Below are positions 1 to 11,306 of a DNA stretch of 25,344 bases, in pieces. The notes beneath the pieces are model-generated. The model saw only the letters and a list, made by a program, of their open reading frames with translations, did not search any database and had not been told where the DNA came from. Numbering within the stretch: position 1 is the stretch's first letter; each line of letters begins with the position of its first letter. This DNA is from Polyrhizophydium stewartii (Eukaryota; Chytridiomycota; Chytridiomycetes; Rhizophydiales), in contig JADGIZ010000111.1 of the NCBI GenBank assembly GCA_027604665.1, positions 1 through 25,344 on the forward strand, in the 5' to 3' direction. The translations under genes and the position numbers were made by a program.

Positions 1-3000
1 CCCCCCGCCCGGCGAGCATCCAAGGCGACACACACCGCTGTCAGATGAGAAACGCGCTTTGCCATCCCCAGGTCGCCAGCGGCATGCGCGCCTCACCCCG
101 TTCGCGTCGATGCGGCCGTCGATGCCCGGCTGGCTGTCGCGGTGCCCGTCACGCGCGTCGTTGCCATCGACGCCGTGTCCGAGAACAGATCAATGTCGTC
201 CAGCCGGTCGTCGGGCACCCCGCCAGCAGCCGCAAGCTCCTCTGTCCAGCGCGCCGGGGATCAGCATCCAGCTCAGCCAGCGCATCCATCACACCAAGCC
301 ACTCACGCTTCTTCTTCTTTTCCTCGCGCACCTCGCGCAGGCGGCTGCGCTGCTTGTCAAACGTCACGGCCATCTCCTTGATCTCCTCGAGCGTGTGCGT
401 CGCGACTGCGAGCCGTGCATCGCGTCAGCCGTGCTGCACCGGGCGTCTCGCCAGATTCATGTCATGCCCTCACCGCGCATGAGCGCAGGCTTGATGGTTG
501 CCTGCTTGAGATGCGCCAAGTTGTGCATCGTCGCCTGCATCGTGCAAACAAGGTTCAGCCCGGCGCGGCCAACAACAAGCACAAACAGCCGTTTGAGCAA
601 TCCAGAAAACAAAACGCACAACAAGAACGGCATCCCGCCACTGCGAGCCATCCGCAAGCGCTTCAACCGCGCGCTCGGGGTTCTTGAGCACGTCGAGGCA
701 CAGCCGCGACACGGCCGCGTAGTCCCGGCGCTCCAACAGAATCTCAATCAGCGACTCGGCCATGCTCTCCTGCTCCTCGCCGCTCTTGTTCAGCGCCACC
801 GCGAGCGTCGTCGCCTCCTGCCACGAGCCGGCCAGCGTGTACGCCTCGAGCGCGCGCTCCAGGCTGCCGGCCATCTCGTACACTTGAGCATCATCAGCAG
901 CCGAAATGCCTGCAGCCGCGTCGGGCGAGATGCAAGCAACTCACGCAACGCGGCCTCGTCATATGCGTTGTTGCTCGCATGGAAGTCGGCAAACTCGAGC
1001 AGGATCGTCTGCCCGACAAACCAGTCAGCCCATCTGCAGCACAGCACACTCGAGATCGTGGGGCTTCTGTATCCAACCACTCACCTGGTGGTGCTCAGTG
1101 TCCTGCTCGTAGAGTGTCATGGCCTTCTTGTACAGCTGGTGGCGGCGCATGTACTGCACAGCCTCGTCAAAGTGCGCCGCGCCTGCGAGGCCAAGCTCGT
1201 CAGCCGCAACAGGTCACAAAAAAACATCCACCCCCACGACGGGGTGCATCGCCATATTCCCACCGGCTTGGCTCAGGTTCTCGAGGGCAGATTCGCGCCG
1301 GCCGAGATGGTCGTCGATGCGGAAGCGCTGGTAGAACTTGGGCAGCTTCTGCAGCTCCGACAAAAAGGGCAAGTAGTCGCGCGGGTCCTTTTGCGAGTGC
1401 TGCGCGACCATGAGCACGAGCGGGAAGTCGTACATGCCCAGGGCCACGTCGTACAGCTTGTCAACATCGGCCAGGAAGATCAGGTACTTGAGCGCAGACT
1501 CGGCTGCATCCGACGAGCGGGTCTCTGCTCTCGCGTTCCGGCGTGATTTGGATCGTCAGCAACGCACGGCAGACCGCCGTCCAGAAACCCCAGCAACAAA
1601 AGCACCGCACCCTTGATCGAGTAGATGCGACGCATCGCGCCTTCGAGATTGGGCGGCTTCTTGCGCGCGTAGCTGGTCAGGATTGACTGGATAAACTTGT
1701 CCGTGCCGGCCTCGTCGAGCACCTTGACCATCAGGTCGCACAGCTCGTTGACCTTGCCGCTCACATCTCTGCTCGGCAGAGAGATGTAAGCAACACGAGC
1801 ATCTGTTGCTCGTCGGGCATGCAGAGGCAGCTCACTTGCGAGACAAGCTCGGCTCGCGCGTCTGATACATGGTCGCAGTCACGTCCTCGTCGCGCAAGCT
1901 AGAGATGAACAGGTTGAAATGGTCCGTGTCGTCGATTTGGCGCACAAAGTCGCGGACGTGGTTCACAAACTTGGCAGCGTCGTGGTCGACGAGGATGTTC
2001 ATGTCGATGCGGTGCTTCCTGCACGTCATGAAAGCCGACTTGTAGTCCAGCCTGGCCTCATGTCACACCGCCGCGAGTGCAGCAGCGCGATCAGCATGGC
2101 AGAGCAGCTGCAACATGCACAGCAGACAGAGTTGTCGGCGCATCTCACCTGTCGATGGCATGGCGCACGGTTGCAAGCACAAAGGCACGCGGGCACACCG
2201 TCTCGAGATTGCCGCGCGGCATCTGCAGCACAAGCGTGACGCTCGAGGGCACGGCAAGCACAATCTGCGAGCCGCGCTCGACGCGTCGGATCTGCTCGTC
2301 GAGCCCAGTCGCGCTCGAGTTCTCGGCAAAGTGGAACTCTGGACGCGGCTGCTGTCAGCGCCACGCCGCAATCCTAGACGCAACTGTGAAGCTTGTGCTC
2401 ACCGTGCATCGCGACAGACAGGGGCAGGAAGCGGGCCGTGTGCGACAGGGTCGTGACCACCAAGAACTCATTGTGCACAAAAAAGGATGTGCAGTCGACC
2501 AGCAACGTTTGGTCGTTGGCAAACAGCTTGTTGCGCTCGCTCATTCCAAGCCACACGAGCTGTCCATCAAAACGTCAGATCCTTCGTGAAACGGGGCCTC
2601 GGAGCCCAGAATAGGGGGGCGGGCTGGCACTCACCTCCTTGGTGTCCGGGGTGGCTCCAACGCGGACAGACGCCATCCAGGGAGAAACATTCGGGAACGT
2701 GTGCCGCTGTGTGCAGAACCACTCGCCCTCGTGGCGCGAGACTGACGGTGCATGAGAATCAGCCTTGGCCAGACGCTCTGCAGCAGTTCCGCGGTGCATA
2801 AAAGCTCACTCTCAAAGACCTTGCCCGTGCTGGTCTGCAGGGCGGCAACACCGAGCGCTACGTTGTGGTGCAGCCGGATGAACTTGGCGCGGCGATCGGC
2901 GTGCGGAATCTCGGTCGTCTTGGTGACGGTGAAGGTCTTCTCAGAGAGAGATAGCGAGTACACCACAACGCGATCGTTGCCGTGCTCGGCGCTGTGTTCC

Positions 3001-5111
3001 AGGGCAAGGATGGTCGTTTCGTCGAACCATGCAATCTGGCGTGCAATGCCAGAGCGTGTGGGCAGCCTGCTCGCAAGTCAGCCAGCATGCGGCCGAAAAT
3101 CGGTTGATTGCATGATGACGCACTGCAGCACGCCCATGTGCTCGATCTCGGCCGAAGAGCGGTCGATCTTGTCGAGAAAGACGATGGAGTTGTCGGCAAG
3201 CAACACTGCCGCCGCATTGACCGATTCCTTCGCCGAAAAGGCAACAAATTTGACCGGCGCCGGAAACTCCGCCCTTGCAAAGCTCATTGGCGGCGGCACA
3301 TTGCGAGTGCGGAAGGGCGTCAGAAGCAGGCCTGTGCCGTCAACGACTGCCACGACTCCGGCGTTGTTGGGCGACAGCGAGGTGCTCGTGAGCACGTCCG
3401 TCGCAAACTGGAACCGGCTGTACTCGCCAGCTGCCAGCCGCACTCGATGGTCAGACAGCCCGCTTGTCGGCCACGCTAGAGATTGCGCGCGGCGCGCACC
3501 TGCAGAAACCGTGTGCAGCCGCCCCGGGGTTTCCGGGTCCCACAGAAGCGTGGCGAACGAGTCGCCGGGTGCGTTTGTGCGCAGCTCCTGCTTGAGGTAC
3601 CAGTAGTAGTTGTTGCAAGTCCAGATCTGGATGATCCAGGGGACCTGCGCCGCGTCGGCCGCGCTGCCTTGGGTGCGCGCAAGGCGGACGGCCAGCATCG
3701 ACGAGTCGGCGTTCCAGTGGAGATCAACGACGATATCTGCCGCGTTGCGCAGGGTGAACTCGCCATGGCGCAGGCCGTTGCGCTCGAAAAAGACGACATC
3801 GTGGCGGTGCGGCAGCCGCTGTGTTGCCGCGATCAAGTTGCCTGACGGGCGCCACGACAGCGGATGCTCGAGCTGAGCAACGTACTCGCTTGTGTTTTGG
3901 AGCACCGCCTCACGGTTGTAGACACGGATCGTGCGCATTGCTGTTGGCGGGCCGCGTCAGCAGTCCACCCTTCTTCAGACGTGACTCGCGGCATGACGTG
4001 CCTTTGGACTCGTCGACGGACGAGCAAGCAAAGAAGTTGCCGTCGCCGCGCCATGAAAGCAATGGCGAGCGATCGTCGTCGGGCGAGAGGTGGTTTGCGC
4101 CTGCAGCAGGCACATCTTTGCGGACGGCGGCTTGCTTTCCGGCGCTTCCGTGAAACTGTGTTTCCTTCCTTCCCCATCCAACGCTGACGGGGATGGCTGT
4201 TTTTGCAGGCAGCGCAAGCACAAGTCGATCGAGTCAGAGTCGGCGGCTGTCGATGCGGCAAGGCGTGAAGCTCAACCTTCGCCCTTGTCATCGACGCTGA
4301 TGGGCACCTCGGCAATGACGTCAAACTCCTTGGTCATCTCGAGGATCGTGCCGACACCTGGATCGGCCGATTCGCCTCAGCGACGCTGGCGCATCCACTG
4401 AATCGCGAGATTCACGGGTCGGCTCACCCGTCACAAACAGCACCAGTTCAAGGTCGGGGCTCCACGCCATGGTGCGGATGCCGCTATCGATGATGCCGAC
4501 GCTCTCGAGCTGCCACGAGGGCACCAGATGGCCGTCAGCGCAGCGGCGATGGGCAGGTTGCTCGCTGCAAGCGACCCACCACAGGTGCAGATCCCTCGGG
4601 GCCGTCGAAGCGCGCAACGAGGATCTCGCCCGAACGCATGGCAATGCACAGCGACTGCGACTCGGGCTGGAACTGCATGCCCGCGACTTCGATCGAGGCG
4701 TCGGGTACGGCCGGAAGCAAGTCGCCGTCAGGCAGCGACACAACCTCGGCGACATCCAGGACGCCGTTCTGCACAGCGCGGAGCGGAGGCGTGAGCGCTC
4801 CGCGGGCTTTCGTGCCGCCTGCTCGAGGCGGGGATCGAGAAAGGATGACTGCGTTGCACGCAGGCAGCAGGCAGCCTGCTGCAAGCGTGGGATGAGGAGG
4901 CGCGGCAAGGTTGTCGGCGCGGGCAGCCCGGACGCACCAAGGCCTCGACGATCCTGAACACGGTGGTTGACGACGGCGACTCTGCGACCGCGGCGTAGAC
5001 GTGGTTCGAGTCGGTGTCGACGGTGATGCACGCGGCTGGGATCTGCGACGCCTGCGGTTCGAGCGGTGCGAGCGCTGCGGCCTGCTCGGTCAGGACGACA
5101 AGGGAGCGCAT
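1..5111 (-). CDS. ELP1: Elongator complex subunit 1 (Elp1/IKAP), 3' end beyond window
   Basis: Scaffold subunit of Elongator, which makes the cm5/mcm5 wobble-uridine modification of tRNAs in the cytoplasm. Family signatures are colinear with human ELP1: GWGRKETQFHGS, WRPSGNLIAATQ, DVVFFERNGLRHGEFTLR, VLQMPRGNLETV, ALGMYDFPLVLMVA and REEKKKKREWL. WD40 propellers come first, then the helical TPR-like C-terminal half. Start is ATG at 5109-5111. Exons on the minus strand: 5111-4938, 4768-4580, 4509-4428, 4357-4277, 4196-4002, 3940-3500, 3430-3124, 3066-2810, 2741-2635, 2559-2403, 2338-2149, 2051-1836, 1768-1611, 1503-1264, 1182-1085, 1008-945, 882-620, 534-474, 405-295, 241-97. All phases agree, giving about 1178 visible residues of a usual ~1300. 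The last visible segment (LFSDTAS, then an S/T/R-rich stretch) precedes the basic tRNA-binding region, which lies off the left edge. Intron 5 (3941-4001) is a GC-AG intron. Identification is firm; some splice sites (near 2742-2809 and 97) are less sure. Confidence 0.93.
3941..4001 (-). other. GC-AG intron in ELP1
   Basis: This 61-nt intron starts GCACGT after AAAG, contains GCTGACG as a likely branch site, and ends CAACAG. It joins WRGDGNFFACSSVDESK to AMRTIRVYNREAVLQ in phase. GT donors in the right phase would leave introns of only 30-40 nt. Confidence 0.65.
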
Positions 5112-5238
5112 CGCGGCGTGCGGGGCGAGGCCGCGCGCTGCCGTCTCTGCCCGGTCTTGATTTTTCAGTCACGCCAATGAACGCGTGACCGGCGGGTTTC
5201 TGGGAAGAGGCGGAGACGTCCGAGTTGCCCCGCAGACC
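5112..5238. promoter_or_regulatory. Bidirectional ELP1/LSM7 promoter
   Basis: Only 127 bp separate the divergent ATGs of ELP1 and LSM7, so both promoters must lie here or overlap the 5' exons. The stretch holds a perfect 7-bp inverted repeat, GTCACGC (5168-5174) and GCGTGAC (5183-5189). Its 8-bp spacer carries most of a CCAAT box (CCAAT at 5174-5178). A short T run (5161-5165) lies beside it. The promoter role is inferred from position. Confidence 0.6.
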
Positions 5239-6024
5239 ATGAGCGACAGGCCGCAGCAGGGCAACCGTGGCAACCGCGGCGGAGGCCGTGGCGGGAGCCG
5301 AGGCCGCGGAGGTGGCGGCGGTGGTGGCAGCGCAGGCAACAGGCCTGCAGAGAAGCCCAAGAAGGTGCGCTGCGCAAGGCCGCACGACCCGCCTTCGGTC
5401 GAGAGCGCTGACAGAGACATCCACCGGACTCTCGGCGGCTGCGACGGCGACGGTCCTGCACGGCCGGCATCTGCTTCCGCTGCGGGAACCCGCTTCTGCG
5501 TGCGGCTGCCTGACTCGGCTCTGTTGCGCCTGCCTCCCGCGTGCTGCAGGAGAACATCCTGGATCTGGCCAAGTACACCGACAAGCGGGTGATTGTGCAG
5601 TTCCAAGGCGGCCGACAAGGTGAGCGCTTCTGCGCGGGCAGCTCACACATGCAACCGCCTAGAAGCGCGCATGAACTGACCCGCCGATCTCCATGGTGTG
5701 CGGTCCGTCTGGTCGGCGCCCTCTGATCGACGCCGACAGTCATGGGCATCCTCAAGGGCTTTGATCCGCTGTCGAACCTGGTGCTCGACGAGGCCGAGGA
5801 GTATCTCCGCGGTGCGTGCGGGCCGCCCGCGGATCATGATGGCTGCAGAGCAAGCGCATGGCTGACGCAGCGCAGACCCGGAGGATCACACGCGCCTGAC
5901 GGACGAGAAGCGCAAGCTCGGCCTTGTCGTCACTCGCAGCACGGCCATGATCCTAATCTCGCCCTACGACGGCACCGAGGAGACGGAGGACCCGTTTTCG
6001 CAGATCGAGGCTGCGGCGGAATGA
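5239..6024 (+). CDS. LSM7: U6 snRNA-associated Sm-like protein LSm7
   Basis: Sm-fold subunit of the Lsm1-7 (mRNA decapping/decay) and Lsm2-8 (U6 snRNA) rings. Exons: 5239-5364, 5550-5619, 5740-5811, 5876-6024. They join in phase to a 138-residue protein. After a 42-residue N-terminus very rich in Gly and Arg (RG/RGG repeats) comes the Sm1 motif (ENILDLAKYTDKRVIVQFQG, then GRQVMGILKGFDPLSNLVLD) and the Sm2 motif (KLGLVVTRSTAMILISPYDG). The Sm core aligns end to end with human LSm7, which lacks the long N-terminus; from family knowledge, an RG-rich leader occurs in filamentous fungal orthologues. Introns are 185, 120 and 64 nt with GTGCGC, GTGAGC and GTGCGT donors. The gene shares its promoter with ELP1 and converges on the nucleotidyltransferase gene. 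Confidence 0.96.
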
Positions 6025-6263
6025 ACGCCGGGCCACTTGCACGCTGTACGCCGTTGGCCATGGGATCCGCCTTGTCAGTGAGGCATGCGCTTTAATCGCG
6101 ATTGGTGGATGATTCGTAATGGAATGAGTGCCTTTTCGGAATGCCGTGCGGCGACGATCGTCATCGGATCTGCGGACCAGCGCAGCCAACCCAGCTCTGC
6201 CGTGTGCAGCGCTGTCCTGTGCCATCAGCAGACTGCTCTCGAGCGGGGATGTGCGCTGGTCGA

Positions 6264-9200
6264 TTACTTTGGCGGGAGGAACGCCATCATGTATGGCTTT
6301 GGCTTGAAGACCGGTGCCGCGGGGCCTTGGGTTGGTTGCCCCATCATGCGCTTGCCTGGGCCCGATATGCGCTCGCAGACGCGCGCAAGCACGCTGTCGT
6401 TGGGGTGGTTTGGCCCAACGCACAGAATCTTGGATGCCCTGTGAAGGCCATACACCATGCGACACGAGTCAGCGGCCAGATCAGACGGGCTGCCACAACG
6501 CGAGACTCACCGGATGAACTCCCCGCGGATCTCGTAGAGCGTGTCCTTGTCGACGGCACGGCCAATGTTGACAGTGTACTCGACGGGATCCTCGATGCAG
6601 AACCAGTATCTGTCCTTGTTCTGCGGGCCTTGGCCGTGCTCCTGCAACAGCAGCAGCCGACAGGATCAGCTTTCCTGCGCTTGTGCAGATTTACTGCGTG
6701 CCCTCTCGCATCGCTCACCTGCTTAGTCCAGCACTTTTCTTCCTTGGAGAGCACCCGGCCGCAGCGGACGCTGGCGACACCGTGGACGTACGGGAACTCG
6801 CACGCATAGTACTTGAAGAACGCAACGATGAGCTCGCCGACGCTCTCAGTGTTGGAGCACGTCCAAACCTGCGGCAGGTACGCCAAACTCTCAAAAATCC
6901 ATTCCTGTCCGTCGCCAAGTTCGTCGCAGTTGACGCCGCCGATCTGGGCCGCACCGTAGATTGTCTGCAGGCAGGGTAGCACGCCGCGTAGCTGCAGCAC
7001 GTGCACAATCATGATCATAAGGCAGTAGCTGGACAGTGTGCCGAACTGCGGCTCGTTGATGCAGCGGCACTTGGCCCAGAATTGGACTTGCCGCGCGTGC
7101 GCTGTCAGCGGCGTTACAGCCATGCCAAAGGGGCAAGCATCCTGCTCACCGACGAGCACAATGTCCTGCAGGCGAGGGTCGATGCTCAAGTACGCTTGCA
7201 TCAAACGCAGGCTCTGGAACGGAATGCCACCGTGGAACGAAATGTCACAGCCGAGGCCGCTGGACCGTGAGCCGTCTCGGAACGTCAGCTTCCGCCGCGA
7301 GGTCTCCAATCTCGATGGCATCTGTCCAGCTGCTTACGTGATAGGGTCTCTGTTTCGGCGCACATGTGCATCGTCAGTTTATGCCAGTGTCGCAGCCTCG
7401 TTCAACTGGAATACATACCTCATTCGGCAGATTGCCACGCGAGAACGGTTCATCATGCGCACGTCCCGCATGCCGGCTGCGTCGACGATCGTCAACACCG
7501 AAGCGGGCATTTGCAAATCAGCCGAACTACACTCACCGCGCTTCAATGCGTTACCAAGTTTCTCGATGCAAAGCGACATATCCGCCATGTACTCCAGCGT
7601 GGTGCACGGCAGCGACAGGCAGATATCGAGATCTGTGATCACGGTCAGCCTGGCGCACTTCTTGGCACAGAGCACGTCTCGGACGCACCCATGTGAGGCA
7701 GGTCGAAACCAGTGGCCATCAGACCGTCGTGGTGGGCGACACAGCCTGCTCACATCACATGCGTCAGTTCCGCCTCGGTCGAGTGCATCACACACCGGTC
7801 GCAAATCAGGACCGCGCACCAGGAAAGACGCGCGCAGCAATATCGCGAACCATCTCTACAACCGTCTGCTGCATCTGGAACTGCTCGCCCGACGGGATGA
7901 GCTCGGTCACGAGCATCTGAGACTGGCCAGTGAGCCCGTCAAAGTACTCTGGCGTAAGCTTGCTCGCGTCGACGGGAAAGTTGGACATCTGGATCTCGGC
8001 AACGATGCGCAGCTCGCGTGTCTCGGGCGGAAAGATCGGATACAGTGCCGAAACCCCTGACGGCATGCCGAACGTGCCGGGAGCTGGGTGCGGCTGCGGT
8101 TGACGAGAGAACGAAAACGTCGGCCGTGACAGTGCCTCGCGGCCCAGCCAAGTAAGCGCCGTACTCTGACCTGGCCCCAACGGAGAAACACCGGCGGCCA
8201 TTCTGCCTGTGCCGTACTGCATTGTGTAAGGCGGCAGAGCAAACGGCGGCGGCTGGGGCGTAAATGTCGATTGGAACGAGTAGCCTGTATGCGGAGGGCC
8301 TGCGGCGTGTCCGTCGCGCGGGTCACCAAAGGCACCCGGAACAAATGGCGAACTCGGCGCGAATGAGAAGGAGTTTGTTGCGCCGCGAGCGAACGAGTTC
8401 GAGGTCGCCGCAACTGGATTGCCAAAGCTTGGCACAGATCCACGCTGGCCAGGAGGACCAGTTGCGCCTGTCACTGATAGCCGCAAGTGCGCTGCTTGAG
8501 GCGTGTGGGCCGCATACGCAGATGTGTCGGCGAATGGTTGAGGATGCGCGTCAAAAGGAGCGCCAAGCCACGGCCCGTTGCCAAACAGGGACAGAGATCC
8601 TGGCGGCAGTTGCTGCAGCTGGGTATGATGGTGGTGGTGCGAGCCCTGTGGTTGGAAATCGAGCAGGGATGCTTGTCGACTCGGTGCTGGAATGCCAGTC
8701 GGACGCATCGCAGCCGATTGCCCTGGAGGGTTGAACGCAGTAGTCACGCCGTCTGACGGCGGTTGCTGGGTCAATGCAGGCGAAGCGACATTGAGCGTTG
8801 TCGAAAGTGAGAGCGACGAGACTGAGGAGGATAGGGATGATGGCTGTGAGGCTGCGAATGGGAGTGCAGGGACGTCTGCCGAAGCAGAGATCGATTGGGC
8901 ATTCTCTCTGGATGGTAAATGCTTATCGATCAATGTGTAGGTGCTGTTTCCTGAACCAGCTGCGGGCTCCATTGGGTCGCGTCCGACTGCTGAGGTGTGC
9001 TGCGAGTCGATTGGGGGCGTCATGTCGAAGAACATCTTGAGGGAGTCTGACCCCGTCGGTGCGCGCCGATGAGTCGCAGATTCTGTCTCTGGCAGCTTAA
9101 GCGCAGGCATTTGTGTGGCGCCCTGAGAAGATGTGGCTTGCGTGGCCGGAGAGCCTTGACGTGGCTTCGGTCCTGGCGGAGACGAAAACAGGATCTTGGC

Positions 9201-10466
9201 AAACGTGGGCCGCGCCACTCGCAAAGACGTCGATGGCTTAAGACAGTCGGCGTGGTTATTTCCTTGGGAAGCGGCTCCTCTCTCGTACAAAGCAGGGGCA
9301 TCCGACGTATTGCGCAGGTCAATGGGAAAGCGCCGTGCCGCGGCAAGTGTGCCGTTGTCTTGGATGGCCACGCTCGTTTGGTTCGACAGATGGTCCGAGT
9401 CGCTCGAAGATGTGCGTGAGGGCGAAAAGAAAACCATCGAGCCACTGTTCGCGAGCGAGGTGCTGTTCGTGAATGCCGTTGCGAAGGAAGACTCGGAAGG
9501 CTCGCGCTGGTACTTGCCAAGGCTGGGCTGACACGTGCTGCTGCCGTGGCAGTGAGTGGGCGTGAGGGTTGATTTGGTTGTCTGAGGCGCAAGGGCCATT
9601 TCTGATCGGCCGATATGCAGATCTGCGCTGGCCTTGGGGTTCCAGCACGCGCCGCCGATCGTGCATGCGTCTGTGTGCAGACCATTTTGATGCTGCGAGT
9701 AGATTTCACTTCTCTCAGCATTGCCAAAGGCTCCGTCTCGGCTGCGGACATCTTGGTCGGCTGTATTAAATTGATCCGAGGCGACTCCATGAGGAACACT
9801 TGGCCCGATCGGCTCAGCCCGCTGTGCTTCGCCCGACGGGTATTGGCGTTGCCGTGATTCGTGTGGATTGAGGCTGAGATCACGCATACGAAGATACGGG
9901 TTATCGTCAAAGGGGTCAAAGGTGCCGCGGCGGTCAGGAGTGCATGTGTGTGCGTCTGGCACCTGCAGGGCCTCAAAGAGCTGGATCGAGCTCATCATGT
10001 CCCAAAACTGCTCGGTGCCCGAGGAGGAAACTGTCTTTTCGGGTCTGATCATCGATGGCGCGCCGATCGGCTGGATAGCAGAAGCAGCAGTTGTGGTTGG
10101 AGTCGAGCAAGTAGCGGCTCCACGTGACCCCTCTGCCACCTCGGCAGTGGTTGAGTGCGGCTCGTTGGGAGAGGACGATGCGAGGGCCGAACGAGGTAGG
10201 CGATCAGCGTCGTTGGCCTCGGCTGCCGCGGCGGAGAAGCGACCGCTTGAAAACGGTGCCTCTGAAGCCAATGGCGACGAGTTCAGAGGCGAGCCGGCGG
10301 AAACAACGGATACAGCTGCAGCCTTGACGACGGCAGGCGAGCAAGGCTTGAGCGGCACGCGGTCTTGGCTGGAGACTGGAAAGTGAAGATGCAACATGAC
10401 AAGCGCGAATCCAGTGTCAGCTTTGAGGAGAGCGCGCATAGGTGCGCAGAAGCAGCTGGCACGCAT
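6264..10466 (-). CDS. Cid1/TUT-like RNA terminal nucleotidyltransferase with long disordered N-terminus
   Basis: Member of the DNA polymerase-beta superfamily of non-canonical poly(A)/poly(U) polymerases, which add A or U to RNA 3' ends. Exons (minus): 10466-7820, 7745-7689, 7632-7537, 7476-7419, 7310-7150, 7086-6719, 6641-6511, 6438-6264. This gives about 1230 residues. Residues 1 to ~780 are Ser/Pro/Thr/Ala-rich and probably disordered, with a His5 run. The catalytic domain follows: MATGFDLPHMDLDICLSLP (Asp902, Asp904), third acidic residue in GLGCDISFHGG (Asp975), then FWAKCRCINEPQFGTLSSY, ESVGELIVAFFKYYA, and the PAP/25A-associated part YWFCIEDPVEYTVNIGRAVD with LYEIRGEFIRASKILC. The expected FGS motif reads DGL and the residue before the first Asp is Met. 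Start ATG 10464-10466 is the first in frame; an in-frame ATG nine codons on is possible. The acceptor at 7311 is the weakest junction. Substrate (U or A) cannot be told. Confidence 0.88.
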
Positions 10467-11204
10467 GAATGCATTGCATTGCGGGCATCAAGGTGTTGAG
10501 CGCGAGTTGGGCAAGCACCCGGCGGTAGCGCGATGCGCGGGTGGGTCCGAGACCCAGCTACGGCGCGCAGTGAGGAAAGCAAGCTGGAATACGGGTATCG
10601 GTGGTGGGCAAGGACGGGGGAGAGCGACAGTCGACAAACAGCGGTTTCCGTTGCTCGCGACCGATCCGACCTGCCGCGAGCGACGAGCGCGCATAAAGAT
10701 TGCCGTTCGATGGTTGCCCATGAGAGCGGCATTCGACATTTTCAAGCTCAAGGGGGAGTCCATCGCAGCCAGCTGCCGGAGCTCGCCAGAGGCAGCCGGC
10801 ATGGGACAGCGTCGGGAGCAAGAGACGTTGATCGGCAGAAGCGATGCAGCAGGTCGGCGGCAGAGGCACACGGCAAGTAGTGCGAGCATCTTCGAGCGGG
10901 CGAGGCTGGTGCCGCACCATGCATCTTGGACGTCCGATCTGGCTGGTCAGTGGTGGCGCCAGCGTCGGCAGTGTTGGCGGTGGCGGCGTGGTGGCCGCCG
11001 GACGGTGGCCGCGGCCGGTCCATGGCGGCGCGGGACGGAGCTGTGCTCGGTGGGAGTGTGTGTCCACTCGGCCAGCCTTGGCAGCGTATTGGCCCGCTGG
11101 CTTTGCGTCGGGTGCGTCGGCGCGCTGCTGGGTCGAGGCGGCCCGTCGGTGGGAGCGCGGGCGGGGCTGGCGCTGGCCCGGAGCGCGTCCTGGCGCAGCA
11201 GGCG

Positions 11205-11240
11205 GCCCAACGGCGGCCAGCGCGCCCAACGGCGGCCAGC
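11205..11240. repeat. Two-copy 17-bp direct repeat upstream of RPS29
   Basis: GCCCAACGGCGGCCAGC occurs at 11205-11221 and again at 11224-11240, separated by two bases (19-bp period). It lies about 150 bp before the RPS29 start codon. Confidence 0.85.
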
Positions 11241-11301
11241 CGGCGGCGCGGCCGGCGCGTGGTGTCCACGTGATCTCGGAGAGTTTCGGAGAAAATCGCC
11301 C

Positions 11302-11306
11302 ATTGG
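11302..11306 (-). promoter_or_regulatory. Reversed CCAAT box, RPS29 promoter
   Basis: ATTGG on the plus strand reads CCAATG on the minus strand, about 85 bp before the RPS29 ATG. CCAAT boxes are bound by the NF-Y/HAP complex and work in both orientations. A similar CCAATG occurs upstream of LSM7 and of VMA7 in this window. Function is inferred. Confidence 0.4.

Noticed and set aside
59..1546. Long plus-strand open frame (about 495 codons) opposite ELP1
   Set aside because: It is antisense to several ELP1 exons that match the family closely. The frame is open because the DNA is GC-rich; its sequence looks like no known protein.
2778..2809. 32-nt intron in ELP1
   Set aside because: Too short; the 68-nt choice 2742-2809 has a branch-like CTGAT and keeps phase.
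4316..4323. Perfect CRE palindrome TGACGTCA, possible ATF/bZIP site
   Set aside because: It lies inside ELP1 coding sequence (the FDVIAE region), so it is explained by codons; no promoter context.
4321..5646. Minus-strand open frame spanning the ELP1 start, the promoter and LSM7
   Set aside because: It crosses introns and the divergent promoter and overlaps LSM7 exons. The ELP1 exons fit the family in other frames.
6490..6510. 21-nt intron in the nucleotidyltransferase gene (GTGAGT to GGCAG)
   Set aside because: Too short for a spliceosome. A 72-nt intron (6439-6510) keeps the frame and gives the conserved GEFIRASKILC.
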